Assembly: GCA_964654605.1 (NCBI GenBank)
Contig: CAZZLW010000046.1
Location: 62,001-126,000, forward strand
From: Raineya sp964654605
GTDB lineage: Bacteria; Bacteroidota; Bacteroidia; Cytophagales; Thermonemataceae
Reading direction: 5' to 3'
Length of the DNA stretch: 64,000 nt
This document shows, in pieces, positions 26,347 through 36,050 of this stretch (within the stretch, counting starts at the first letter, position 1; every line of letters starts with the position of its first letter). Under the pieces are notes generated by a model. It saw only the letters and a list, made by a program, of their open reading frames with translations, made no database searches and was not told where the DNA came from. Both the position numbers and the translations under genes were made by a program.

Positions 26347-26395
26347 GAATATTGGTTTTCGGAATTGTAAATTTTTGACCTTCAAAGAAATGAAA

Positions 26396-29300
26396 TTATC
26401 TCAAAATATACAACTTTCCATAACCTTTTTTGAAAGCCTTATCGGCTTTGGTAGCTCGGTGCTTAATTTCTTGCCCATTGAGCTTCATAATTACGCGATA
26501 CAGATATACGCCATTGGCGAGCCTATCACCAAATTCATCTGTACCATTCCAAGCGTACTGCGAAATATTGTTACCTACCCGAATGGGTCCGAGTTCGTCT
26601 TGGGTGATTTCACGCACCACTTTGCCCGAAACGGTTAAGATTTGAATTTTCATTTCCTGCGGTACTTCTGAACCTGTAAGCGTGAAAACAAAACGTGTTG
26701 AACCTGAAAAAGGATTAGGATAAGGCAAAACATTGGTTACGCTGGCTTCGTTGATTACCTCAAAACTCACTTGATAAGGTTCCATGCCTGCTCGGTTGCC
26801 ACGGGCATCTTCGCCATTTACACGAAGTGTATAAATGCCATCTTCTAAATTTTTGGGTGTAAATTCTACATCAATATTTCTTCCTTCGCTTCGCCAACGT
26901 AAGTCATTGCCACTGAAAGGAATACGCTCAAAAGTACAATTTTCGCAAGGGCGTTTGAGGCGAATATCCAAGCCAATAGTGTCTTGTTTTTGTAAAAATG
27001 GGTTATCGTCGCGTAGGCGTATGCGTATCAGCGGATTAGCGGAAACTATATCGCCGTCTAAAATTCTTGCTCCGTCAAAAGTTACATCAAGAATAGGATT
27101 TTTGTTGTCGCGTAAAACTTCATATTTTACCTCTACAATGTTGTTGTCGTAATATTGCTCTAAAACTTGCTTGGGATTTACATACACCCGCAAAATATTT
27201 TCACCATCATTACCAAGTGTCTGTACAGGTACTTCAAAAGTAGTGTATTCTTGTGGTTTGGGGGCTTTGATACGCATAGTACGGATAGTCTGCCTACCTT
27301 TGCTTGGATTGGTGAAGGTACATTCTACAAGTAGAGAGTCCGCTGGAAATTCTTTACCCGAAATATTTTCAAAAGCAAAGGGAATACTGAGCGGCTCGCC
27401 TTCTTGCTTGGGCGTAATTTTATACTTTTCCAAACCTACTCTTTCGGTATTCAAAAAGCCTTCGGGAACGCCGTCATAAATTACTTGCCAGCGTTTCAGT
27501 TGTGTAGGGCTAAAATTGATACTATCTTGGGTATAAAGTTGCAAACGCAAATAAGGATATTGTGTGGCATCAATACTATTGAGGGCAAATGCATACTGAT
27601 TTTGCGGAACATTGCTGTTCAAAACAACCTGCTGACCTGCTAAATTTTCTCCAATAATACTCAACCGCCATACATCGGGGCTATTGATAGGTTCAGAAGG
27701 CAATATTTTTTTGTAAAGCGTACCCCAAGCGGTTGCGGGTCCTATGCGAGTAGAGGTAACGGTACCTTTGGTAAAGCCGCCTCCAAACTCATAGTCCATT
27801 GAAATAGTTTCCGTAGTTGGGCTTGTTATGGAAGTGGCTATGATTTCCTGCAATCTTGCACCACCTTTTTGAGCAAACAATATGTATGGTTCGCCTTCGT
27901 TCAAGGTTGCCAGTGCCGCAGGCGAGCCTCCCATTGCTTGCAGAGTAGGCAATGCCGCCGCCCAAGCCGCATTGGTTACGTTTCCTTTGTTAAATACCAA
28001 AATGTAGCTTCCTGTGGGTATTTGCAAGAAAGCACTTTGCAAAGCACCATTGATAATGGCAGAATTGGTAAAATAATACACCACCGAAGGGCGTTTGCCA
28101 CAAATAGGAACTCCTGTATTGCTTCCGCCGAATACTTGATAAGGCAATTTACTTTCCTGTTCAAAAACGACCACTAAAAGTGTATTGGCAAAACAGGGGT
28201 CGCTATCGTTGGGGGTAATAAGAGGCAAATCGTTCAGGAAGCAATTGGTATTGCTGAAATTTACACCTGCATCGGGGCTATCTTTGCCAAAAGTGCGTAC
28301 GCGTATGCGATTTTGGACTTGCTTAAATTCCCATTTCCTTTGTAATTCGTTCTTGACAATCCCTACATCGGTGCTTTTAGAAAATTGAAAAAAATGGCTT
28401 TGCGACCAACCAGGGGGGCTATTTTTGATGTAAATAAAACTGCTTTCGTCCCACAAAATATTAGGATTATTTACGGCATCTGCAAAATTGACACGCCAAT
28501 AATATACCAAGCTATCCGAAGGTAAAATATCGGTGAGTAAAGTAGTTTCCCAAGTGGCAATGCTTCCTGCGGGTACAATCCGAGAGCGTTTGATAGGGCT
28601 ATTAAACTTATGTGTGGTATCAATTTCAAAAATAAAGTCGCGAGGCTCTAACTGCAAATTAGCGGCTTGTGCCATTAACTTTACAGGCTGACTGCTCACA
28701 ATGCTGTATTCAGGTGGGAATAAGGCTCTTGCTCCATAATCGGGGATAAAAATTTCTAAAAAGGCAGTGTTGTTATTCTCAAATACTTCACTGACTTCAT
28801 TTTTCCAGTCCAAATGCACCTCAAATCGGTTGTTGCCAAAGAAACTCACACCCGCAGGTCGGCGGATAGTGATATACACGCTATCGGTACGGCGAGGGTC
28901 ATTGTAGCGAATTTCGGGGGTATGGTCAAGGATTGAGCCATTGGGTAAAGTTTGCTTAACAGAAATTTCAAATTGTGTATTGAAAGTTTTAGAAAGGTTG
29001 GCGAGTTTTACTTTCAGAAGCAAAGAATCGGCACGAGCGATTACAGGGGCATTGTTGAAACCTTCCAGAGAAAGCCAAGCATTTTGGGTGAAAAGGTCGG
29101 GGGCATTACCACCTATGAGGCGTACAGCAGGGTCTCCTTGCAGAGCCATTTGTTGTACGTGTGCCAAATCCATAAAGTTGGTAGAAGGACTAAAAGCAGG
29201 TCCGAAAGTACGAACTACTTGTTGGGTGATTTCCCCCAAAGATTTACCAAAAAAACTTGCATTGGCGAAAGCCGTAGAGTAGAAGCGTGATGAATAGCTA

Positions 29301-31435
29301 TTCAGATTGGAAGCAAAGCCCAAAGAAGTATTTGCCAGCCAGCCAATACAGCCTCTTTCGGCAGTAAAGAGCCAATCTTCGGCTTGGGTAGGCTTGCCCG
29401 AATATACATCTCCCAAACTACAACCATTTCCCAAAAGCAGTGGATATTTGCCTTTGTTCCGATACCCTTGGGTATCATCAGAGGCTTGCCCAATTTCAAT
29501 ATCGGTGATATTTTGCCCCGAATGTCCAAAGAAAGTCATCAGGGCAGTACCTTTGTTGAGTTCATCAGCTACGTTGATGTACTCAACGTTGGCAGAAGTT
29601 GATTTGCGAACCGTTTTTACAATCCCTGCCAAAAAATCGGCTTCGGCAATTCCTTTGTAAATATTTAAGTAAAAAAGCAAAGAAGCCTGTTCGCCTGCAC
29701 CAATGCCGCCGCTCAGATGTAAGATGTTTTTTCGCCAAGTATCACCTTTTCCGAAACCATCTTCGTGTTCTTTTACTTTATTAAGGTAATTGGCAACTTG
29801 TTGGGGGGTACGAGCTACCAGCCTTCCCACAGGAATAGCAGGGGCGTAGTTATACATATCAAAACCCGCAGTAAAGGGCAAATCGCTACCCGGAAAGCCC
29901 CAAGTAGGCACTAAATTCATTGCCCAGTGAGCAGGATTGGAACGAATGTCGTAATCGGTGAAATAAATAGAGCCAAATTGGGCATCAAAAGGACGTAGAG
30001 TTATCGGATAACCTATCAAAAACAAGTATTTAGGCGAGCCATTAAAATAGCAATATCGGGCAAAATTACGAATTGCGAGCGGTGTGTATTCGCCATAGCT
30101 GAATTGGTCGTAAAGTTGTAAAATATTTGCAATCAGTGGTCTATAGCTTCCACCTTGTACAGAGGCTCGGTAATCGGCATAAGCCTGAATTACATTGCTA
30201 TACCCGCCTGCCGCTTGCATAAGATTGGGGTGTGTAACAATCAGATAATCTACTTGTGCAGGATTGAAATTGAAAAAACTCACAGGACGAATCCCAATGA
30301 CACTTCTGAAATTATTGCAAAAGAAAATTCTTTTGTTGCTGGTAGTGCCGTCAATGATTGCAGAAACCGTGCCTACGCCTGTGGTGGCAACTCTTCTGAT
30401 ATTATTTTCATCAGTAATATCGTACAATAGTGAGCCATTGGGTACATTGCTTACATTGATGAGCGAAGTACCGCCTGCATTGGTGGGCAAAAGAAATTCT
30501 TTTTCATTCTGATTGTTGGCATTAGGACTTTGAGAATACACCAAACGAACAGAAGTAATAGAAAACCAGCCATCGCCGCCATTATGAATGGCTCGTAAAA
30601 TAAAGTTTCCGTTGGTGGGTAAATCTGCAAAGTTCAGAGTGGCAGGTAGAAATCCTTGATTGTAGTCGGCGATATTGGGGCTGGCAATGGTTCGTAAAGA
30701 GGAAACGGAACTGCCTACCTGAAAGGTAATGGAAACAGGTGCTACACGCCTGCTCACATAGCGAATTTCCAAATAAGGGCTTTGCCCAAAACTTACGGCA
30801 TTTTGTACAGGTATGAGAAAATCGCGGTTACCGCTGTAAATAGGCGTACTGGTGAAGCCTTCGCCTCTGTCGTAGCTGGCTAAATAGCAAAAGGTTGTGG
30901 AAGCAAAATTGTTTTTGCCCGGTGAAAGCTGTTCGGCAAGCACACTGATACGCTCTTCTAAAAGATAGCTTTCGGGGGTATAGCCCAAATCGGGTAAATT
31001 AAGAATGGGCATACGTTTGCCTGCAATGCCATTTCGCCAAGTAATAAAATATGCCGTAGTATCAGAGTGTAGGTTGTGATAAGGATTGACCTGATTGAAT
31101 GTATTGGGATAATAAAGTTGCTGGTCAAGAGTGCCGTCGTTGCCTTTGCCGTAAAATTCTACATAATCGGAAGCATCAAAAGTGCCATCGCCTTCGCCTG
31201 CAACAAAAATGGCTTGCTCTTGCCCTCTATGAAAAATCTGAATAAACTGCGGATTGATACTGGCGGGAAAACCCGCAGATACGAGCTGGGGTTGCGTAAT
31301 GCGATAAATACCTTTTTGCGTTACGGGAATTTTGAAGTAAGTTTGAGCAGGATTTATCCATTCATTGCCATAAGGCTGGGCATAAGCTGCATAACAAAGC
31401 AAGAAAATAGCAAAAGCAGTAGCAACACGTTTCAT
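26396..31435 (-). CDS. porU: PorU-type T9SS sortase (gingipain-like C25 cysteine peptidase)
   Basis: A 1679-residue surface protein with a signal peptide (KRVATAFAIFLLCYAAYAQ). The centre (about residues 400-790) is a peptidase C25 domain with the catalytic His in LMTFFGHSGQN (about 638) and Cys in LLLGNGCSLGDVYSG (about 673). Downstream are several beta-sandwich domains and a C-terminal FlgD-like domain (NVLPYPNPFSGSTRFVFTL, WNGTDEFGDRLANGVYLYRV). PorU removes the C-terminal signal of T9SS cargo and attaches it to A-LPS at the surface. It is longer than the Porphyromonas enzyme (about 1160 residues) but within the Cytophagales range. An alternative ATG lies three codons upstream (31444). The extra length is in the post-peptidase beta domains. 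Confidence 0.9.
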   Translation of the reverse strand: MKRVATAFAIFLLCYAAYAQPYGNEWINPAQTYFKIPVTQKGIYRITQPQLVSAGFPASINPQFIQIFHRGQEQAIFVAGEGDGTFDASDYVEFYGKGNDGTLDQQLYYPNTFNQVNPYHNLHSDTTAYFITWRNGIAGKRMPILNLPDLGYTPESYLLEERISVLAEQLSPGKNNFASTTFCYLASYDRGEGFTSTPIYSGNRDFLIPVQNAVSFGQSPYLEIRYVSRRVAPVSITFQVGSSVSSLRTIASPNIADYNQGFLPATLNFADLPTNGNFILRAIHNGGDGWFSITSVRLVYSQSPNANNQNEKEFLLPTNAGGTSLINVSNVPNGSLLYDITDENNIRRVATTGVGTVSAIIDGTTSNKRIFFCNNFRSVIGIRPVSFFNFNPAQVDYLIVTHPNLMQAAGGYSNVIQAYADYRASVQGGSYRPLIANILQLYDQFSYGEYTPLAIRNFARYCYFNGSPKYLFLIGYPITLRPFDAQFGSIYFTDYDIRSNPAHWAMNLVPTWGFPGSDLPFTAGFDMYNYAPAIPVGRLVARTPQQVANYLNKVKEHEDGFGKGDTWRKNILHLSGGIGAGEQASLLFYLNIYKGIAEADFLAGIVKTVRKSTSANVEYINVADELNKGTALMTFFGHSGQNITDIEIGQASDDTQGYRNKGKYPLLLGNGCSLGDVYSGKPTQAEDWLFTAERGCIGWLANTSLGFASNLNSYSSRFYSTAFANASFFGKSLGEITQQVVRTFGPAFSPSTNFMDLAHVQQMALQGDPAVRLIGGNAPDLFTQNAWLSLEGFNNAPVIARADSLLLKVKLANLSKTFNTQFEISVKQTLPNGSILDHTPEIRYNDPRRTDSVYITIRRPAGVSFFGNNRFEVHLDWKNEVSEVFENNNTAFLEIFIPDYGARALFPPEYSIVSSQPVKLMAQAANLQLEPRDFIFEIDTTHKFNSPIKRSRIVPAGSIATWETTLLTDILPSDSLVYYWRVNFADAVNNPNILWDESSFIYIKNSPPGWSQSHFFQFSKSTDVGIVKNELQRKWEFKQVQNRIRVRTFGKDSPDAGVNFSNTNCFLNDLPLITPNDSDPCFANTLLVVVFEQESKLPYQVFGGSNTGVPICGKRPSVVYYFTNSAIINGALQSAFLQIPTGSYILVFNKGNVTNAAWAAALPTLQAMGGSPAALATLNEGEPYILFAQKGGARLQEIIATSITSPTTETISMDYEFGGGFTKGTVTSTRIGPATAWGTLYKKILPSEPINSPDVWRLSIIGENLAGQQVVLNSNVPQNQYAFALNSIDATQYPYLRLQLYTQDSINFSPTQLKRWQVIYDGVPEGFLNTERVGLEKYKITPKQEGEPLSIPFAFENISGKEFPADSLLVECTFTNPSKGRQTIRTMRIKAPKPQEYTTFEVPVQTLGNDGENILRVYVNPKQVLEQYYDNNIVEVKYEVLRDNKNPILDVTFDGARILDGDIVSANPLIRIRLRDDNPFLQKQDTIGLDIRLKRPCENCTFERIPFSGNDLRWRSEGRNIDVEFTPKNLEDGIYTLRVNGEDARGNRAGMEPYQVSFEVINEASVTNVLPYPNPFSGSTRFVFTLTGSEVPQEMKIQILTVSGKVVREITQDELGPIRVGNNISQYAWNGTDEFGDRLANGVYLYRVIMKLNGQEIKHRATKADKAFKKGYGKLYILR

Positions 31436-31500
31436 AGCGAGCATTTTTTACCTTTTATACACAAAAAAACAAAAAGGTAAGCAAAAAAGCAAGTATTTTT

Positions 31501-32091
31501 TTAGGGCTTTTTCGAAACGCTCCACTGGATATTTTCATAAATTTCCTGCAAAGGCAAGTGTATATCCCAATGGGAAATATAACAACTTTCGTTCATATCT
31601 TGATAGATTTGCAGTTCCCAAAGAGTATCATTTTTTCGGGTAAAAACCTCTACATTACATTCCCAAGAGCTAACAAGAACGTAATGCAGGAGTGTTGGGA
31701 TTTGCTGATAAAATCGGAATTTTGCCCCTCTATCGTAATCGGCGGTGCTTGGCGAAAGCACTTCTACGATAAGCGTAGGGTTGGTAATGGTATCAAATTC
31801 GTCATCAGTAAATTCAGGTTCTCCACAAATTACACTTATATCGGGATAGGTATAAAATGTTTTTTCAGGAATATGCACTCGCAAGTCGCTAGGATAAGGA
31901 CGACAATTTCCACCTTTTAGCTTCGTTCTAAATGCGTATATCAAGTTAGATATAATTTCATTATGCTTAAAACTCGTTCCTGCCATAGCGAAAATTTCCC
32001 CTTGATAATATTCGCTTTTGTAAGGGGCAAGACGCTCTTGAGCTAAATACTCCTCTGGCGAAAGATATGTTTTTCTGGGTACAGCAGACAT
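31501..32091 (-). CDS. Uma2 family (DUF820) PD-(D/E)XK nuclease-like protein
   Basis: A 196-residue single-domain protein of the Uma2 family. The core motifs are TYPDISVICGEP (catalytic Asp) and NPTLIVEVLSPSTADYDRGAKFRFYQQI (catalytic Glu in VEV, then the family hallmark DYDRG.KF..Y). The ATG at 32091 is chosen over a GTG three codons earlier. The family is expanded in cyanobacteria and Cytophagales, and its targets are unknown; nuclease activity is inferred from the fold. It lies 154 bp downstream of the McrB-like ATPase gene on the same strand, which raises but does not prove a functional link. Confidence 0.85.
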   Translation of the reverse strand: MSAVPRKTYLSPEEYLAQERLAPYKSEYYQGEIFAMAGTSFKHNEIISNLIYAFRTKLKGGNCRPYPSDLRVHIPEKTFYTYPDISVICGEPEFTDDEFDTITNPTLIVEVLSPSTADYDRGAKFRFYQQIPTLLHYVLVSSWECNVEVFTRKNDTLWELQIYQDMNESCYISHWDIHLPLQEIYENIQWSVSKKP

Positions 32092-32245
32092 TGTTTGCAC
32101 TTGTTTGATTTGTTACACTGCAACTAATTTGTGGATTGAAAGATTTGGCGTTTTACACCACATCTCGCTTCCTGTTTCCTATCTCCTGCCTCTAAATCTT
32201 ATCAAAATTACAAAATTTTTGCAAATACATCAAGTTTTTGCTGAC

Positions 32246-33508
32246 TTACCAGCTCACCCGAATAACTTCCAAGTGCAAGCGTTCATTTTCTAATACTTCA
32301 AACTTACCTTTAGTGCTTTCGGCTTCTTCGAGGGCTGTTTGTAAAATTTCTTGCACCAATTCTTTGGGTTCAAAATAAAAACGTAAAGTAGGAATAACCT
32401 GATGATTGAGAATACGCAAGAAATCCAAACTTTCGGCATTTTGCATAAAATAGCCGTGTCCGAACATAAAATCGCTACCTTTGTAGTAGGAAATCTTGCG
32501 GTTGAGTTCTTTGAGAAAATCGGCATAAGCCAAGTTGATGTGGTCGTAGCGAGGATACACAGGTATCATTTCAAAATGCTGTAAAAAACTACTATCCGTT
32601 TGGTAGTCAATTTCGGCAATATTGATAGTGCCAATGATATAAAGATTAGGCGGAAGGGCAAAAATTTCTCCCGAATAGGCAAGTGCTACCTGAATTTCGT
32701 TATCTTGTCCCAGTCTTTTATCTGCTCCGAGCAAACTAATGGTTTCGCCAAAAATTTCAGCAGGCTCGCTACGGTGCATTTCATCAATAATAAGCACAAA
32801 ATTAGAGGGGCTTTCAGGATTTTTCTCATACTCGTTGCGTGCCTTGATAGCAATTTTTTTCAAAATGCCGTCTTTTATTTTTCCTTTGGCATCTACATCT
32901 TCCAAAAAATGCTCGTAGCGATAGTTGGGGTGTAGGGAAATCATTTCAAACTGCTTTCCTTGCAATTCTCGTAAGGCTTTTTTGGCATCATTGGTTTTGA
33001 GCTTATCCAAACCTAAAATGCCAATAGCCATTTCAATTGCTTTGGAGGTTTTGCCTGTGGCGGGCGGTCCGTAAAGAATGGTATTTTTGCTGAAAGTGGT
33101 AGTTTGCTCTCGTTTTTTACGAGAAACTACTTTGGGAACAAAAACTTTAAGACTACTTTCAAGGTTTTGGGTGCTTTTTTTACGAATATTTCGTTTGGCT
33201 TCGCGAATGAGTTCGGGCTCATCTACTTGTAATTGTTTGCCATATTCAGTCAGAAACCAACCTTTTTTCTGATAAGGGTTTTTCTTGGTAGTGTAAATGA
33301 TACCCGCTTCTGCCAAATGGTTTGCCGCACTGCGTATGCGGTTTTTGAGCTTGAGCCTTACCATTGCCCAAAACTCCGATTTCCTATCCAAAGGCAGGTC
33401 TTGAATAATTTTTTGGGCTACTTCCGAAGGTTTTAGGGGTTTGTTGGCTTCTTTCAGTACGCTAAAAATTGGAAAGAAAAAATCTTTGGTTTTATAGTTG
33501 AGGTTCAT
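32246..33508 (-). CDS. Solitary McrB-like AAA ATPase with N-terminal Mrr-type winged helix
   Basis: A 420-residue protein. Residues 1-95 look like the Mrr N-terminal winged-helix domain (FFFPIFSVLKEANKPLKPSEVA, HLAEAGIIYTTKK, GWFLTEYGKQL). From about 140 it is an McrB-type AAA domain: Walker A YGPPATGKT, RYEHFLEDVD, and Walker B plus the following helix VLIIDEMHRSEPAEIFGE...DKR. The McrB signature after Walker B, normally MNTADR...ALRRRF, reads INIAEI...FLQHF, so the expected arginines are missing. No McrC gene is adjacent; a Uma2-type nuclease gene follows instead. McrBC restricts modified DNA; whether this protein acts in defence is an inference. Confidence 0.8.
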   Translation of the reverse strand: MNLNYKTKDFFFPIFSVLKEANKPLKPSEVAQKIIQDLPLDRKSEFWAMVRLKLKNRIRSAANHLAEAGIIYTTKKNPYQKKGWFLTEYGKQLQVDEPELIREAKRNIRKKSTQNLESSLKVFVPKVVSRKKREQTTTFSKNTILYGPPATGKTSKAIEMAIGILGLDKLKTNDAKKALRELQGKQFEMISLHPNYRYEHFLEDVDAKGKIKDGILKKIAIKARNEYEKNPESPSNFVLIIDEMHRSEPAEIFGETISLLGADKRLGQDNEIQVALAYSGEIFALPPNLYIIGTINIAEIDYQTDSSFLQHFEMIPVYPRYDHINLAYADFLKELNRKISYYKGSDFMFGHGYFMQNAESLDFLRILNHQVIPTLRFYFEPKELVQEILQTALEEAESTKGKFEVLENERLHLEVIRVSW

Positions 33509-33661
33509 AAGGGTAGATTTTTGGAAAAAAATGTTTTTACACTAAAATAAGACGGATTTCGTGAAAGCCATTTCAATCTTGCTATAAAAATGCAGTTTCT
33601 TGAAACAAAATCCAAGTATTCGGGCTAAAAATTCTCTAAAATGCTGAAATTTGGCTTATGT

Positions 33662-33693
33662 TTTGCAAAGAATAATTGCATTTATTAAGTTTG
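33662..33693 (+). promoter_or_regulatory. Promoter of the SurA-like chaperone operon
   Basis: TTTG at 33662-33665, a 20-bp spacer and TAAGTTTG at 33686-33693: a full consensus match. The expected start of transcription is near 33700, 18 nt before the ATG. It should drive the chaperone, PP2C and bioD genes together. Confidence 0.7.
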
Positions 33694-33717
33694 CAGTCTG
33701 AAATATTTTGAATTGCT

Positions 33718-35067
33718 ATGAAAAAAACTTTTCAATGGGCTATCCTTTTGTTTTTGCCTTGGAGTATTTTTGCTCAAACCAAAGAAACTTTGGATAAAAT
33801 TATAGCCAAAGTAGATAACCAAATCATTCTACTTTCTGATGTAGAGCTTGCCGCAATGCAGATTTTACAACAAAATCCTCGTTTGCCCAACAATCAGGAG
33901 TTGCGTTGTGAAATTTTGCGTAGTATGATTATTGGTAAAATTTTGGTTGCCAAAGCCGAAATTGATTCGGTAATGGTAGATGGCGAACTGCTTGACGAGG
34001 ATTTTAATTTGCGTTGGCAACAAATTTCGCAAGGAAAAACAGACGAAGAACTCAAAGAACTACTGGGTTTGCACAACGTAGAGGCTTTCAAGAGCGATTT
34101 GCGTATGCAACTCAAAGAAAAAATGACCGTAGAGAAAATGCGTTCGCATATTACCAAAAATGTAAAAATCACGCCTTCCGAAGTACGTAAATATTTCAAT
34201 CGTATTCCCAAAGATAGCTTGCCTGTTTATGTTACAGAGTTGGAAGTTGCTCAAATCGTAAAAAATCCGCCTTTGCTGAAAGCTGAAAAAGAAAGGTTAC
34301 GCTCACGTATGGAGCAAGTGTATAAGCGAATTGTAGAGGAAAATCAGAGCTTTGAGGAAATGGCAAAGATTTACAGCGAAGACGGCTCACGCGACCAAGG
34401 CGGCGATTTGGATTGGAGCAAACGTGGCAATATGGTGCCCGAATTTGAAGCAGTAGTATTCAAACTTAAACCAGGTGAAATTTCTAAACCTTTTGAAAGT
34501 CGTTTCGGCTATCATATTGTAAAACTCGTAGATAGGAGAGGAGATGAATTTCACGCCAAACATATCCTGATGATGCCCGATTGGGAGCAGGTAGATACTC
34601 GCGAAGCCGAAAGATTTTTGGATAGCCTTCGCACACGCATTATGCAAGATAGCATTTCTTTTGAAAAAGCCGCCTTGCAATACTCCGATGACAAAGGTAT
34701 AGGGTCAATGAATACAGCTCCCAATGGTGGCAGAATTATGTCGCAAGACCTTTCCTATCGTATCCCTATCAATCAGATGGATAGCTTCCTTTCGGATTTG
34801 CTTGATGATATGCAAGTAGGTGAAATTAGCAAACCACATACATTTAGAACTTACGATGGCAAAAAGGCTTTGCGTATCATTCTTTTCCGTGCTAAGCACC
34901 CTGCACACGTAGCCGATTTCAATCTGGATTATCCCAAAATTCAGCAAGAAGCCTTGGAAGCCAAACGTAATAAAAAACTTATGGAATGGCTACAAAAGGC
35001 AAAAAATGACGTTTTTATTGATATTGATAAGGACTATGCCCCTTGCAATATTTTAGGCTTAAATTAA
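33718..35067 (+). CDS. SurA-like periplasmic peptidyl-prolyl isomerase (two parvulin domains)
   Basis: A 449-residue periplasmic folding factor for outer-membrane proteins. Layout: signal peptide (WAILLFLPWSIFAQ), SurA N-terminal-like chaperone region (about 22-165), a first parvulin domain (VTELEVAQIV ... SEDGSRDQGGDLDWSKRGNMVPEFE ... FGYHIVKLVDRR, about 170-275) and a second one starting FHAKHILMM (about 278-385). The first parvulin domain is the better conserved; the second lacks several typical positions. It is followed 16 bp later by the PP2C gene. A complete Bacteroidota promoter precedes it. Confidence 0.9.
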   Translation: MKKTFQWAILLFLPWSIFAQTKETLDKIIAKVDNQIILLSDVELAAMQILQQNPRLPNNQELRCEILRSMIIGKILVAKAEIDSVMVDGELLDEDFNLRWQQISQGKTDEELKELLGLHNVEAFKSDLRMQLKEKMTVEKMRSHITKNVKITPSEVRKYFNRIPKDSLPVYVTELEVAQIVKNPPLLKAEKERLRSRMEQVYKRIVEENQSFEEMAKIYSEDGSRDQGGDLDWSKRGNMVPEFEAVVFKLKPGEISKPFESRFGYHIVKLVDRRGDEFHAKHILMMPDWEQVDTREAERFLDSLRTRIMQDSISFEKAALQYSDDKGIGSMNTAPNGGRIMSQDLSYRIPINQMDSFLSDLLDDMQVGEISKPHTFRTYDGKKALRIILFRAKHPAHVADFNLDYPKIQQEALEAKRNKKLMEWLQKAKNDVFIDIDKDYAPCNILGLN

Positions 35068-35083
35068 ATGCGAATTTTCTGCT

Positions 35084-36049
35084 ATGATGCTACTGACCTT
35101 ATGGAACGAAAAAGTAGAGGGCAAAGGAGAAGATGCCCTGCCCGCTTCGCTTATTGATGAAGAAAATGGTACAGGCATTATAGCAGTCGCAGATGGTTTG
35201 GGTGGGGCGGGTAGTACGCCTTACGAAATAGGCGAAAAAATATTTTCAGGGGCTTATTTGGCTTCTCGGCTTGCTATTCAAATTACAGAGCAAACTTTTG
35301 TTGAGCAAAATCCCGACTTAGAAAGTTTTACCGAAACTTTGGAAAGTAATCTTCGGGTAGGTTTTCAGCTAAAAATAGCTCAATTAGATGATAAACGCTC
35401 TAAATTGCGTACTCGGCTCATCAAACGCCTGCCAACTACGCTGGCGGGGGTTGTGTTTCGTGTGCAAGAGGGGCAAACTATGGCAGAAAACTTATACCAT
35501 ACCGAAGCCTTTTGGGCAGGCGATTCGCGGGTATATGTTCTCAAAAAAACGGGCTTGCAACAAATTTCACAAGATAACCTCACCCAAGATTTAGATGCTT
35601 TTGAAAATCTTTTGCAAGACGCTCCCATTTCCAACTGCATCAGTGCCGAAGGGGATTTCCAACTTTTTACGCAAAAGATTATTTTCCGAGAGCCTATTGT
35701 GCTGATTGCCGCTACTGATGGCTGTTTTGGTTATTTGCCTTCGCCCTTGCATTTTGAATACTATTTGCTGGCAACTTTACATCACCCCAAGATTTGTACT
35801 TTGGAATTGTGGCAAGAGGCTCTTTTATGGGCTTTTGAGGCTAATGCTGGCGATGATATTAGTTTTGCTTTGCTTACTTTGGGGTATGCTTCTTTGGAAG
35901 AACTCAAATTTGCAACACTTGACCGCCTCATTGAACTAAAAAAACTAATTTTTTCTCAAAAAACGCCCCAAGAGCAGTGGGAAGAGTATAAAAGTAACTA
36001 TTACGAACTGGCAAATAGGAATAGTGTTAATTTTGAAAAACAGATTTGA
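35084..36049 (+). CDS. PP2C-type serine/threonine protein phosphatase-like protein
   Basis: A 321-residue soluble protein with PP2C metal-ligand motifs: VADGLGGAGS near residue 36, FWAGDSRVYVLKK near 147, AATDGCFGY near 208, and a late Asp in NAGDDISFALL near 259. A complete set of Asp ligands suggests an active Mn/Mg phosphatase. The substrate is unknown. It sits between the SurA-like gene (16 bp upstream) and bioD (1 bp downstream), so it is in that operon, an unexplained mix of envelope, signalling and cofactor genes. Confidence 0.82.
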   Translation: MMLLTLWNEKVEGKGEDALPASLIDEENGTGIIAVADGLGGAGSTPYEIGEKIFSGAYLASRLAIQITEQTFVEQNPDLESFTETLESNLRVGFQLKIAQLDDKRSKLRTRLIKRLPTTLAGVVFRVQEGQTMAENLYHTEAFWAGDSRVYVLKKTGLQQISQDNLTQDLDAFENLLQDAPISNCISAEGDFQLFTQKIIFREPIVLIAATDGCFGYLPSPLHFEYYLLATLHHPKICTLELWQEALLWAFEANAGDDISFALLTLGYASLEELKFATLDRLIELKKLIFSQKTPQEQWEEYKSNYYELANRNSVNFEKQI

Positions 36050-36050
36050 A

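Noticed and set aside
31501..33508. A classical McrBC restriction system
   Set aside because: No McrC gene is adjacent, and the ATPase lacks the McrB signature residues; only the fold-level similarity remains.
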